DNA of 64,000 nucleotides from Ailurus styani. Lineage: Eukaryota > Chordata > Mammalia > Carnivora > Ailuridae. The DNA is taken from contig LNAC01000231.1 in the NCBI GenBank assembly GCA_002007465.1, forward strand, positions 2,144,843 through 2,208,842. The letters run 5' to 3'. Below are positions 11,431 to 22,319 of the stretch, one piece after another; the first letter of the stretch is position 1; each line of letters opens with the position of its first letter. Made by a program: the position numbers and the translations under genes. The notes beneath the pieces were generated by a model, which made no database searches, was not told the origin of the DNA, and saw only the letters and a list, made by a program, of their open reading frames with translations.

Positions 11431-12073
11431 AGAAAGTTGATTTGGGAAAATTAAAAAACAAAAAAAGCAAGTAAAATCTAGCATGGAGTAGGTATGAAAT
11501 GAAATTGGCTGTGGCACCAGTTCTAAAAGATGTCTGATTTTTAAGGAGCAGTCCATAGCAGCCTTTTTTATATGATCTGCAATGTGAGATATGCTATTAG
11601 GCTGTAAACAATATTTGCAGCCAGTTGAAGAGCCTGACCTTGGGTGTGCAGGAGGCAGACTGATCAAGTTTGGGAGATTTTGGGGACAAAATAGTTGCAA
11701 GCGAGGAAGTAGAAGCTACTAGTGAAAAACTATGAACAGGACCCCATAAATTCTAGTTTTGTAAAGAAAGAAATGAAGCCAAGCAGATTATTGCAAATAT
11801 CGAATATGATTATAAGAGCTGGAAGAGTTTTGTAAACTCCATATCCAAATAAGGCTATGTTTTTATTGCTTGGTCATTTATGTGAAGGATATGGTGGAGA
11901 TGGGGTGAGCCCTGACCCTCTCTGTCTACCTATACTCTCTTCAGCCTGAAGCTGTGACTGTTTCCCAACAGAGAGCCAGGAGTCCAATTTATAAGGAGAA
12001 TTCACAGCTTCTTAGTATCTTTCACTTGTATCCATACTAACTAGTCTTCCTTTATTCATTCTTAAAGAGACTT
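11431..12073. other. 5' flank of THEMIS, nothing recognised
   Basis: No confident repeat and no exon-like element. The minus frame 11422-11700 has no known domain. Confidence 0.35.
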
Positions 12074-12089
12074 AGAAAACATCAGCTTG

Positions 12090-12274
12090 GGGGATGCTGA
12101 GTGGGTCAGTTGGTTATAAGGCTGTCTTCAGCTCAGGTCATGGGGATCGAGTCCCGCATGGGGGCTCCTTGCACAGCAGGGAGCCTGCTTCTCCCTCTGT
12201 CTGCAGCTTCCCCTGCTTATGCTCTGTCTTTCTTTCTGACAAATAAATAAATAAAATCTTAAAAAAAAAAAAAA
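12090..12274 (+). repeat. CanSINE, sense, older type
   Basis: Head 'gtgggtcagttggttataag' to tail 'gacaaataaataaataaaat' and a poly(A) run. TSD agaaaacatcagcttg (12074-12089) against agaaaatatcaacttg (12275-12290), two mismatches, so an older insertion. Confidence 0.85.
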
Positions 12275-12509
12275 AGAAAATATCAACTTGAATTGTATAC
12301 ACTAGGCCTAAAACATTGTTTCAGCTAAATACAAAGAATAGAGAGGGGGGAAATTTTAAAGGAATCTGTTTCAACAAGGCTTCACTTGCTTCTTTGACTT
12401 TGGGCATTTCCTTCTCCCTAATATTTGCACCACATATTCAGAAATGCAGAATTTTAGCCCAGGAAGAAATTGCTTGATTCATTTGACTCCTTCTTCTTTT
12501 TTTTTTTCA

Positions 12510-12610
12510 TTTAATAATTGAGCCAAATGAGGAACAGAGAAGATAAGGCTGAAGTCACCTATACATCAAAAGCAGAGTTAAACCCAGGAAACCCAGTTTC
12601 CTTACAACAG
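12510..12610 (-). repeat. MIR fragment
   Basis: Carries the MIR core in antisense form: 'caaatgaggaacagagaaga', a 'ctgaagtcacctatacat' block and 'agttaaacccaggaaaccc', equivalent to 'gatgaggaaactgaggc...aaggtcacacagctag...gattcgaacccagg'. Confidence 0.55.
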
Positions 12611-12847
12611 ATTTAGATACTTTCACTCTACTGTAGTGATTAGAAAATTCATGTTAACTTACTGGATTAATTTACTGTATCACTTTGCATATTGTGCCCC
12701 TCCTCCACCCTCCTTTAAGATTCAGCAAAATTTTTAATGTGGAAGAATAAAAAGTGGTTTCGATCCTCTCTTCGGAGTATCAGATTTCTTAAAAGAGCTG
12801 ACACAGAGCACTTTTGTAACCAAATTTAATGTGAAAGCACTGAGAGT

Positions 12848-12855
12848 ATGCAAAT
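12848..12855 (+). promoter_or_regulatory. Octamer motif ATGCAAAT
   Basis: Perfect consensus for POU-family factors (OCT1/POU2F1, OCT2/POU2F2), about 520 bp upstream of the THEMIS ATG in non-repetitive sequence. The motif is direct; its use is inference. Confidence 0.35.
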
Positions 12856-13284
12856 AAGGCACAAAGCCAAACTTTAGAAATGAGCTAAAGACATAAAGAA
12901 TTAACATGGTGCCATTTTAAAAATTAGACGCTAGTCCTGTATTCCTGTTCTTTTCTGGTTCAAAAAGCCACAGGCAGCCCTAACTCCAAACAGTCTTGCC
13001 AGCGTTATAGATGCGCACCTGGCCTGGCAACAGACAGAGTGAGCTACTTACTTACCAGCTCTTTGGTTTTTGGCATCGTCTGTTCAGACATGCTCACCCC
13101 CCCCCATCCTGTTCTGCTTCAGTGTCAGAAGGAAATGAAGCCACAATGAGAACAAAAAAGAGCTGTCACACCTTTTGTCCCCTGCCTCCTCCTTTCCTCC
13201 TTCCGTCCTCACAGTCCTCCCCACATAGAACTGCTCCACCCTAGTGGGACTCTAGTGTGACATCCTCGCCTGTCTGAAGGAGGA

Positions 13285-13344
13285 ATGATCAGCAGGGACA
13301 GCAGCTGCAAACAAGTGACACCCAGAAGGCAGGAGCTTCTGTAA
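13285..13344 (+). CDS. Upstream ORF in the THEMIS leader, 19 codons
   Basis: ATG at 13285 opens a 19-codon frame (MISRDSSCKQVTPRRQELL) that stops with TAA at 13342-13344, 33 nt before the THEMIS ATG. The context has G at -3 but A at +4, so initiation would be moderate. It exists only if transcription starts upstream of 13285, which I cannot see. It may simply be a chance frame. Confidence 0.3.
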   Translation: MISRDSSCKQVTPRRQELL

Positions 13345-13377
13345 GTGCCTGGACTACGCAAGACACCAGCCACAGCA

Positions 13378-13468
13378 ATGGCATTGTCTCTGGAAGAGTT
13401 TGTTCACTCCCTTGACCTCAGGACCCTTCCCAGGGTCCTGGAAGTCCAGTCGGGCATCTATTTTGAAG
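13378..13468 (+). CDS. THEMIS: THEMIS coding exon 1 (residues 1-30 plus split codon)
   Basis: First coding exon of THEMIS, a cytoplasmic/nuclear T-lineage adaptor that works with GRB2 and SHP1/SHP2 to tune T-cell receptor signalling during thymocyte selection (family knowledge). The 91 nt begin at ATG in a good Kozak context (G at -3, G at +4) and read [20 protein letters not shown], then an acidic/aromatic stretch ending in YFE. Compared with human THEMIS as I remember it, only a few conservative changes are visible (V for I, S for A, F for L near residues 23-29). The exon ends GAAG followed by the donor GTAAGC, a phase-1 boundary that joins in frame to the exon at 58929. It encodes the beginning of the first CABIT domain. 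The match continues across the splice junction, so identity is very likely. Confidence 0.96.
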
Positions 13469-13489
13469 GTAAGCACCCTCCTATCCCTT

Positions 13490-14375
13490 GGCTGGCTAGA
13501 AAGTGCTAATATGGTACGCGCTCTTGGGAATTGGAGGGGGAAATTTTAATAGAAAATATATGAGTTCCGTTGAAAGAAAGGTAATCACAAACGAGAGAAA
13601 GTAATGAACGGACAGATGGTTACAATCCAAGAGTGCTAGAGAGAAGAAACTAGATAGGACTCTGGGGTAGGTAGGGAAAAGGAATTGAGTGAAGCTTTTT
13701 GAGCTCTTTTGTAGGCCTTCAAACAGTCCAACATGAATGGTGAATTATTTCTGTCTCTTCTTTGAAATGGGTTATACTCCAGGAGTGAAAAGTTACTATC
13801 CATGTTTATGTTTCTAGAATATGGAAAATAAAATTTAGTGTGTGTTTTTTTTTTAAACTAAAACAACTATTAAAAACACAGTGTTTGGAAAGAAAAACTA
13901 ACCAAACTCTTAACCATTTTTTTCTCACTTTTTCTGTAGTGGCCTCACTCCTCTAATTCCTTAAATAATGACATTCTTATTTGAAGGTATAAAATTAATA
14001 TCTACTAATCACAAGATGATCTTTAAGAATCTATATTGAAAAATCAGAGTTCAACTAAGATTCTTGAATAATAAGTTAGTGTGTTCTGAGGTGACTTACT
14101 ATGTTAATTCAGTAAAAAAATGTTAAAGCCTACAAAATATACCCTAGAATCTTCAAGAGTGAGTTTGAATACCTGCAAGACAAAGAGTTATTTTCTAGGA
14201 AAATATATATTTCTAGTCACAAGAGTGGTAGAATTAGATCCAGAAGAACTACTGGGAAATTAAGTTATATAACTGTTGGTAGGCAAATCTTTCCCATTCA
14301 TAGACAAAGTAGTGTTTTAGATATTATATGATGAAATAAAGATTTACAAATGTCAGATCTAGTTCATACACACAC
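13490..14375. other. Start of intron 1, repeat-poor
   Basis: No repeat or exon recognised apart from a short T-run near 13845 and a short CA run near 14370. This first 900 bp downstream of exon 1 is a reasonable place to look for intronic regulatory DNA, but no motif cluster stands out. Confidence 0.4.
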
Positions 14376-14439
14376 ACATACACACACTCACCTGCTGTTA
14401 TCATCAGCTTAAAATAGTTTTGTTTAATTCATTTATAAA

Positions 14440-15110
14440 TTGATTATGTGGAATCAGACTGTATTTTTCCATGTATACAATATTATGAAATGTATGTTCA
14501 TTCCTAGGCCAGCCCCAAATCATTTTTTTGTCTCATGGTTTGTGCTTTTGAAGCTTTGCATAAGAAGTTACAAAGATACTTTTCTTTATTATTGTATATC
14601 AACTTTACAGTTTTATATTTCTCATTTAGTTTTTAATCCACTTGGAGGATACTTTGCGATGCAATGTAGAGAGATCCAATTTTAGATTTTTCCATGTAAT
14701 AAACCTAATCTCCCAGTACCATTTACTAACCTGGTCATCTTTCCCAATTGATTTGTGTTGTTACTTTAAATCATGTTACGTGCTCAAATTTGGATTAGTC
14801 TCTGAAATATTTCTTCTTCCACCAGTCTGTTTTTTCAGTTGTGCCCAAATCACTCTATGTGTGTAACAATGGTTCTAAGCTAAGTGTTAAAATATATTTC
14901 ATGTATAGACGAGGCCCTTGTTTTTACTGCTTTTTGCTAAGTTGACTTAGCTATTCATAGACCTCTTAATTATGTTTTCAAAGAAATTAATTTGTTACTT
15001 AAATCCTACTAGAATTTGCATCAGATTGTATTGTGTTTATAGATTAACTTGAGAAAAATTGACATTTTTATAAGTCTTACGAAAGAAGATAGCAAGTCTC
15101 CATGTTTTCT
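14440..15110 (-). repeat. Old L1M ORF2 fragment, antisense
   Basis: Antisense ORF2 text: 'gtttttaatccacttggagg', 'ttttccatgtaataaac', 'cccagtaccatttactaacc'. These match the well-known antisense L1 sequence around '...tgatccattttgag...ccagcaccatttattgaa...'. Strongly diverged. Plus frames at 14440-14866 are antisense L1 frames. Confidence 0.55.
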
Positions 15111-15428
15111 CACCATCTTCATTCTTTATTACTTTACTACTGTGTTATACTTCAGTTAAGAGAAAAGAATGTACAGTTTGATGAGTTTTCACAAAGTAAA
15201 CACATTTATATAACCAACACTCAAGTCAAGAAGTAGAAAATTGCAAATATTCTAAAAGCCCCAGTTTGTGTCCTTTCTCAGTCATTATCTACTGTCTTCC
15301 CCAAAGGTAACCATTTTCCTAACTTTTGTCCATTTATGAACTTTACATAAGTGAAAAATTATAGTATATATTCTTTTTTGGTTGGCATATGTTCAACATC
15401 TCTTTGTAAAATCAATCCATGATGTTCT

Positions 15429-15623
15429 TCTTCTTTTTTTAAATTTATTTATTTGACAGAGAGAGAGAGAGATCACAAGTAGGCAGAGAGGCAGGCAGAG
15501 AGAGGAGGAAGCAGGCTCCCTGCTGAGCAGACAGTCTGATGTGGGCCTCAATCCCAGGACCCTGAGATCATGACCTGAGCCGAAGGCAGAGGCTTTAACC
15601 CACTCAGCCACCCAGGCACCCAG
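15429..15623 (-). repeat. CanSINE, antisense, mustelid type
   Basis: Contains 'atcacaagtaggcagagagg' and ends 'cagccacccaggcaccc'. TSD tccatgatgttct (15416-15428) against tccacaatgttct (15624-15636), two mismatches. Confidence 0.9.
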
Positions 15624-16127
15624 TCCACAATGTTCTATATAGCTTATTCATTTCAGTGTGTATAATATTCTCTTAGTTAACTATACCACAATTTATTTAT
15701 CTATTCTATTGCTAATGGGCATCTGGATTATTTCCAGTTTGGAGCTGATAGCAGTAACGTTGCCATGAACATTCTTGTACAAGTGTGTTCACATGTGTGT
15801 ACATGTGTGTTCACATGTCTATGCATTTACTTGGGTATGTAACTAAGTGGAATTGCCATGTCATATGGTATGTGTATGTTCAGCCTTGATATATAACGTA
15901 AAACAAGTTTTCAGAGAAGTTATACTAATTTGCATTCCTACTAGCAGTGTATGTTTGGGAGTCCCAATTAGTCCATGTCTTTGGCAATATACTTGAAGTC
16001 AGTCTTTGTGATTGCAGTTAATCTGGTAAGAGTATAAGGATAGCTCATGGTTTGAGTTTGCATCTCCCTGGTGTCTAATGAGATTGGTCACCTTTTTATA
16101 TGCTTATTGGCCTTTTGGAAATACTAT

Positions 16128-16237
16128 TTTATTTTTTTAAGGATTTTGTTTTTATGTAATCTCCACACCCAACGTGGGGCTCAAACTCACAAATCTGAGA
16201 TCAAGAGTTGCACACTCCCCTGACCAAGCCAGGTGCC
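16128..16237 (-). repeat. Old short tRNA-Lys-like SINE, antisense
   Basis: 'acccaacgtggggctcaaac' followed by 'gatcaagagttgcacac' and 'ccaagccaggtgcc' is the reverse complement of a tRNA-Lys-like head with B-box text. Older and shorter than the typical CanSINEs around it. Confidence 0.7.
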
Positions 16238-16325
16238 TTCAGAAATGCTGTTTTAGGAAGACATTGTTCATGTCTCTTGCTCATTTATTTATTGGATTTT
16301 ATAACTTCTTGTTATGGACTATAAT

Positions 16326-16353
16326 ACACACACACACACACACACACACACAC
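16326..16353 (+). repeat. (CA)n microsatellite
   Basis: 14 CA units, followed by a TATATGTG stretch that can pair with it. Confidence 0.97.
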
Positions 16354-16609
16354 GTATATATGTGTATATATAGTGGGTCCTGACCTTTTGTCAGTTACTT
16401 GTGCTGCAAATGTCCTCTCTTAGACTATAGATTGATGTTTTATTTTTTAAATGGCAGCTTTTGATGAATGGAAGTTTTCAATTTTAGTGTTAGTATAGTC
16501 AATTTATAATTATTTCCCTTTTTGTGTGTTGTGAAAGAAGAATTTCTTTACCTTAAGTTCATGAAGATATTCCCTTAGCATCTATTCCATTTGTTTACTC
16601 CCTCCTTTA

Positions 16610-16817
16610 TTTATTTATTTTTTTTAAGATTTTATTTATTTATTTCACAGAGGGAGAGAGATCACAAGGAGGCAGAGAGGCAGGCAGAGAGAGAGAGGGG
16701 GGGAAGCAGGCTCCCCGCCGAGCAGGGAGCCCGATGCGGGCCTCGATCCCAGGACCCTGAGATCATGACCTGAGCCGAAAGCAGAGGCATTAACCCACTG
16801 AGCCACCCAGGTGCCCT
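16610..16817 (-). repeat. CanSINE, antisense, mustelid-type tail
   Basis: Contains 'agatcacaaggaggcagaga' and 'gagccacccaggtgccct'. TSD actccctccttta at 16597-16609 and 16818-16830. Its right end is part of the duplicated block around the N at 16923. Confidence 0.93.
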
Positions 16818-17034
16818 ACTCCCTCCTTTAGATCTGCAGTCTACTAGAATTGATTTTTTGTGTGTGTGATTTGAGGATGAGATCGGTGTTTATTTTTTTC
16901 TTCTATAGAGCAATTGGTGCAGNTGCCCTACTCCCTCCTTTAGATCTGCAGTCTACTAGAATTGATTTTTTTTGTGTGTGATTTGAGGATGAGATCGGTG
17001 TTTATTTTTTTCTTCTATAGAGCAATTGGTGCAG
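16812..17034. repeat. 111-bp duplication around single-N gap at 16923
   Basis: 16812-16922 recurs at 16924-17034. The copies differ only in a T-run/GT-run balance ('gattttttgtgtgtg' against 'gattttttttgtgtg'). The left copy includes the last bases of the adjacent SINE. Pattern as for the other N gaps. Confidence 0.85.
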
Positions 17035-17244
17035 TGACTTTGATTGAAAAACTGCCTTTTTCCTACGGCGTTACTGTGCTACATTAGTCATAAGCAGTGT
17101 TCATACATGTGTGGGTCTCTTTCCATAGCTTCTATTCTGTCCCATTCAACTCAATGCTATCCTTATGTTAATTTCACCCTATCTTAATTAATGCAGATTT
17201 GGAATAATACATAATTTATATTATAGTATATATGATAATATACA

Positions 17245-17435
17245 GCAAAAGCTGTGATTCTCAAACTTGGATGCACATGAAACACCTGGAAAATATAAAA
17301 AATATCAGTGCAGGATCTCTCCTTAAAGATAAGGATTTAATTATGTAAGAGATAAGATATCATCATCAGGTTTTGGAAAATATCCCTGATGATTATAATA
17401 TGCAGCCAAATTTGAGAATGATACTGTAGAATAAG
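17245..17435 (+). repeat. MER5-type hAT-Charlie element
   Basis: Opens 'gctgtgattctcaaacttgg' and 'atgcacatgaaacacctgg', closes 'atatgcagccaaatttgaga' then 'atgat': the inverted ends and general layout of MER5A, a non-autonomous hAT-Charlie transposon. Inserted in the old L1. Confidence 0.75.
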
Positions 17436-18107
17436 TTCTTCCAATTTATTATTCTCCTTCAAGTTGGGCAGTTTGAATTTCCATATACATTTTAGAATGA
17501 ACATACCTACTTTCATAAAAATCTTATTGGCATTTTGCTTAGCAATGCCTTGGTTTAGAGAGAATTGGCATCATTTTAAATTAAGTTTTCTGACCGACAA
17601 ACCTGGTATAACTATCTAGTTATATAGATCTCTTTTCATTATATAGCTTTTTTTGTGGAGTTCTTATACTTCCTTTTATTCTTAATTTGATTTTTTTCAC
17701 TCCATTATAAATAATATCTTTTGAAACTTTAATTTTCTTTTTGTTATGTTTGTTGAATTCTAAAAAATAATACCTTTAGATTATTTTGGATTTGTTATGT
17801 ACGTATTTATGTATTATATGAATATTGATGGATCTCATTTCTTCCTTCCAATTATTGTATTTTTTTTTCTTCAGCTAAGGAACTGACTAGTGCTTCTACT
17901 ATTCTACTGAAAAGGAGTAATGATAAAAAAAAAAACCTATCTCATTCACAACCACAGAGAGATTTCAGTAATTCATCTTGAAGTATATTTGAAGTTAAAT
18001 AAGTTTCAATTTTCTGATAATTTTTTAAAATCATGAATTCCTGTTTATCACATATTCTTTATGTGATTTTTGTGATCATTCTCTGTTTTTTATATTGATT
18101 GATTTTT

Positions 18108-18319
18108 TTAAAAGATTTTATTTATTTATTTGACAGAGAGAGAGAAAGAGATTACAAGTAGGCAGAGAGGCAGGCAGAGAGAGAGAGAGAGAGAGAGAGA
18201 GGAGGAAGCAGGCTCCCTGCTGAGCAGAGAGCCTGATGTGGGGCTCGATCCCAGGACCCTGAGATCATGACCTGAGCCGAAGGCAGAGGCTTAACCCACT
18301 GAGCCACCCAGGCGCCCTT
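18108..18319 (-). repeat. CanSINE, antisense, mustelid type
   Basis: Contains 'attacaagtaggcagagagg', an expanded GA run at about 18178-18201 and 'gagccacccaggcgccc'. TSD attgattgattttt on both sides (about 18094-18107 and 18320-18333). Confidence 0.93.
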
Positions 18320-19327
18320 ATTGATTGATTTTTAAACTGTTGAAAAAGTCTTTTCCCCGTGGAATAAAACTAATCAGGTCATATAACATTAAATTTGGTG
18401 TACTAACTTTTTTCTTTTAGGATTTTTGTATCTCTTTTAAAGAATGAAATTAGCTTATAATTTTTTTTCTTATAATGTCCTAGCCATGTTTTTGTATTGA
18501 GTTACATTGAAATTAATAGAATTTCTTGGATAGAGTCTTTTTCTAGTCCTCTAAAATATGCAAATGTTACTTCTCACTTAAATATTTAGTAGACTTCCAA
18601 ATGAAGCCATTCTGAGTGGGATTTCTAATATAGAGATCTTTTAATTATGACTTTGGATTAAATAGTAAGGTCTTCCTATCTATGAGCACAGTTTCTCTCA
18701 ATAAAACAAAAACAAACCCCATCTAGGTAAGGTATTAGGGTTCAATAAAATGTCTCCTAGACTAGTTCCTAGAATGCACACATGTAAACATGTGTATATG
18801 TATTGATATATTGACTGATAATCATATTTCTTCTGTTTCTCATTGACTGTCACTGACATAGAGGAATCGAGTAAATTATCAGTAGTACTGATGAACCCTC
18901 TTATTAATTCTAATAGTTTATCTTTTTTATTGCATTGGTTTTCCTAAAACCAGTAGATATTGATATCATTAGAAAGTATCAAGAGTTGCATCTCTTTCCT
19001 ACTATGTTTTACAAACTTTTCTTCCCCTTAACTTTATAGTGTAGGTCAGGGCCTCCAGTACTATATAAGCAATAATGGAAATCCTTGTCTGAGTCCTAAT
19101 CATAAAGAAAATATATAAAAAATTCTTTCTTTAAGCGTAATGTTCTAAAATTTGTATTTAACCTTTTCTAAATTAAGGAAGTATTCATCTATTCCTTGGT
19201 TTCTAGGTGTTTTCATAATAAACAGATATTGAACTCAATAAATATTTTTTCTTCATTGAATAAGATAATGTACTTTGGTTTCTTTAGTCTGTTAATGTAC
19301 ATTACCTTTAAAGAATTTTTGAGTTGA

Positions 19328-19547
19328 GGGACGCTTGGGTGGCTCAGTTTAGCATCTGACTCTTGGTTTCCGATCGGTCGTTCATGAGCTCAGGGTCCTA
19401 GGATCAAGTCCCACATGGGGCTCTGTGCTTAGCAGGGAGTCTGCTTGAAGATTTTCTCTCTGCTCCCCTCCCACTTGCATGCCCACTCACATGCTCTCTC
19501 TCTCTTTCTCTCTCTCTATATGTGTCTCTAAAAAATAAAATAAATTT
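19328..19547 (+). repeat. CanSINE A of a three-SINE cluster, sense, older type
   Basis: Head 'gacgcttgggtggctcagtt', long CT-rich body, tail 'ctctaaaaaataaaataaat'. The outer TSD aagaatttttgagttga is at 19311-19327 and 19974-19990, enclosing all three SINEs. Confidence 0.85.
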
Positions 19548-19782
19548 GGGGTGCCTGGCTGGCTCAGTGAGTTAAGCATCGCATGGCTCAGGTCTTGATT
19601 TCAGGGTGGTAAGATTGAGTCCTGCATCAGGCTTACTGCCCATCAGGGAGCCTGCTTCTTCCTCTCCTTCTGCCTGCCGCTCTGCCTGCTTGTGCATGGG
19701 CTCTCTCTCTCTGTCAAATAAATAAATAAATAAATATAATCTAAAAAATAAATAAAATAAATCTTTTTAAAAAAAGAATTTT
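19548..19782 (+). repeat. CanSINE B of the cluster, sense
   Basis: Head 'ggggtgcctggctggctcag', tail 'gtcaaataaataaataaata'. It sits in the A-rich tail of copy A; the tail-like sequence 'aataaaataaat' occurs on both sides, consistent with insertion into that tail. Confidence 0.82.
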
Positions 19783-19973
19783 GGGTATGCCTGGGGGGCT
19801 CAGTTGGTTAACCATCTTCCTTAGGCTCAGGTCATGATCCCCAGAGTCCTGGGGTGGAATCCTGCATGGGGCTCCCTGCTCAGCAGGGAGCCTGCTTCTC
19901 CCTCTGCCCTTCCCCCCACTCATGCTCTTTCTCTCTCTCTCTGACAAATAAATAAATAAAATCTTTAAAAAAA
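19783..19973 (+). repeat. CanSINE C of the cluster, sense
   Basis: Head 'gggtatgcctggggggctca', tail 'gacaaataaataaataaaat' plus poly(A). TSD aagaatttt at 19774-19782 and 19974-19982: it landed in the right-hand TSD of the earlier insertion. Confidence 0.85.
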
Positions 19974-21075
19974 AAGAATTTTTGAGTTGAAGAATCTTTT
20001 CATATTATATATACATTTTCAAAATACAGTTGTAGAAGTTTGATATTTAAGATTTTTGCATTTAAGCATATTTGAAATGAGCCAATAAATTCATCCGTTT
20101 TCAAATCAAGGCAACACTAGCTTCCTAAAATTAGCTATAGAGATTTTTATTGTTTTCTATTTTCTGGGTAATTAAAAAAAAAAGCTTTTGAATTTTTCCT
20201 TAAAATTTGGTAGAATTCTCCTGTAAGAACTATTGACCAACCACAGTGTATTGTGGAGGAAAAGCAGAATTTGTTTTTGTTAATATGCCCTCTTCTTTTG
20301 CTTCTTTCATTGATTTCTGACTTGAATTTCATTACTTTCTTTCATTTCTCTTTTTGCTCCCTTGCTTATTCTGTAGTATCCTAGGTTGAGTCAGTAGTCG
20401 TTTTAAAGACATTTCGTGATTCTCTTGATTATAGTTTAAAAATGTAATTTTTCCTCTAAATACTTTAACTGTTTCTTGTGGATTTTGTCAGGTAGTATTT
20501 TTATGCAGTTCACAGTTTATTCCTTTTAATCCAATGACTATTTTATTTATTTACTGATAATATAGGATTTCTTTAGCTGCTTAGCTATTCTTAGCTTTTC
20601 TTTAGCTTTTAATTCATAATTTTGTTATGTGTTGTTAGAAAACAGTAGTCTGTATTATATTGTTTCTTTGAAATTGATTAAGCCTTCTATTACTTTATGC
20701 TTTAAAACATATCCTACTTTGGATGTATTTCACATGTGCTCAAAGAAAGCATATGTTTTGTTGTTTGGTATAGCATTTCTCCATATATACCAAGTAGCTT
20801 GAGTTTTTAATTGTTTTGTTTGGATCTTGCTCTCACTGTGTATTTTTCATTTGCTTTATCATTTTCTGAAAGGATTATATAAAAGAAATCCTTCTATTCA
20901 TTTATCTAGATCATTCCTCATTTCTGTCTTTTATTTTTGAGGTTGAGTTGTTGCATGTGCTTACGTTAATAATGGTTATAGCTTCTTACTGTATCCTTTT
21001 TCCTATATGATTTTTTTAATTAAGTTCTATTTTGTTAGATAATAATATTACTTCTCCAGTTTTCTTTTGGAATAA

Positions 21076-22319
21076 CTTTTCCTAAGCATCTACTTTCAGT
21101 ATTTTGGTGTCTTTTTTTTAGTGCAGGGACACATGTTCTTTATCTTCTTTCTGCTTCTTCTCATAGTATAGAAAGTGAAACCAGGTTTTGCCCATTTTGT
21201 GGTTATGATTCCATGACAGGAGATTTTGGGGGAAGGGAGGTTTGAGAGAACTTGAGAATAGGTGACATGAAGTTCTGTGGTACTGGTTTGCATGCTCCCA
21301 ACTTAACCATAGCAATTATAGGTAGGATGATACTCTAAAAACATATTGCTTATATTAAATTGCCCTATTGATATGAAACATAAAACTGGGTTAAAAACTC
21401 AAGATTCTGCCTCCTGGCTGTTACAAATGAGAGATGATTTCACAGTCAACTTACAACGTTCAACATTTGCTCTGTCCCTCTTTCAAGAAAAATAGGCTTC
21501 ATCATAACCCTGAAGATTGATATGAAGATTAATTGAGCTGTTGAATGTAAAATATTTAGCAAAATGACTGGCCCATAGATATCTTACAGGAAATCTTAAC
21601 TATTATTATGATTACCATAATGTTGGTATATAATGAGGAAAACTGATCAACAACTTCTAAAAAGTAAAATAAAACTAATTTGAATTCCACTGCTGTTACA
21701 TGTACCAACATAAATTAAATATAGAGAAAAAAACATTAAAAGTTAAAACATTAACAATAAAAACACTCAGAGAAACCATAGAAGAATATATTAAACTAGG
21801 AATTTTAAAAAATGAAAAATTGAACTTGTGAAATAGAAAACTTCCTTATTAAAAAATACATACATGTGTATAAAAACCATTAAGTAACAATAAACAAAAA
21901 TGAATAAAACTTTTAAAATGGAAAAATAGGTTAAAGCCAATTCATATGCCAGAAATCATATAAAAATTTTTCAAATTTATTAACCATAAGATGCAAATAA
22001 GTAATAAATCAATCTTAATTACCTAGATCACAGATATTAAAAAAGTTCATAAAACTTGTAGGCATGAATACAGAAATGAGAGGAGGCATGATTAGTGGGT
22101 ATGTAAACCATTACAGACTTTCTAGGAATCAGTTGAGCAATATGTGTCACTATGTAATATGTATAAACATCTGACTTCTAGAAATTAAAATATAATTACA
22201 AAAAGCCAGGATAATGATTCTACTACAGTGATCCTAACAGCATGTTTTACAGAGAAACATTAAGCAAGCCTCAGCGGGGAATAGTGTATATAAATTATAA
22301 GAATATTGATCAGATGTTG
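21076..22319. other. Intron, AT-rich, mostly unassigned; MIR trace at 21490-21620
   Basis: 21490-21620 has a weak MIR 3' half ('gaagattaattgagctgttg', 'aatgactggcccatagatat', 'attattatgatta'). The rest is AT-rich with no gene. Overlapping minus frames at 21096-21315 are chance frames. Confidence 0.4.

Larger units (their letters stand above)
12690..13377 (+). promoter_or_regulatory. THEMIS: Putative THEMIS proximal promoter and 5' leader
   Basis: Sequence directly upstream of the THEMIS ATG, free of recognisable repeats and richer in G and C than its surroundings. Visible sites: a perfect octamer ATGCAAAT at 12848-12855, an E-box CAGCTG at 13302-13307, an E-box CAAGTG at 13312-13317, and an upstream ORF at 13285-13344. 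No canonical TATA box sits at an obvious position; the transcription start is not determinable from sequence alone. No splice acceptor is obvious between here and the ATG, so a continuous leader is the simplest reading. Confidence 0.55.
15115..21075 (-). repeat. Old L1M element, antisense, with nested SINEs and MER5
   Basis: A nearly 6-kb antisense old L1 in pieces. The 3' region at 15115-16130 has 'gatgagttttcacaaagtaa', 'ccacaatttatttatctatt' and 'tggaattgccatgtcatatg'. 16400-17240 and 17436-18090 continue through ORF2, with 'gtcccattcaactcaatgct' and 'atatacattttagaatgaac'. 18360-19310 and 19990-21075 run towards mid-ORF2. Later insertions interrupt it: CanSINEs at 15429, 16610, 18108 and 19328-19973, and a MER5 at 17245. 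All frames carry stops. It gives a clear order of events: L1, then MER5, then CanSINEs. Confidence 0.6.

Noticed and set aside
1..13377. 3' exons of PTPRK in the 5' flank
   Set aside because: No phosphatase-like coding segment or matching splice pattern is visible; the gene probably ends further upstream.
15393..15611. Many short frames reading like '...WVKASAFGSGHDLRVLG...' or 'RERERGGSRLPAEQGA'
   Set aside because: They recur at every CanSINE and are translations of the SINE body, not genes.
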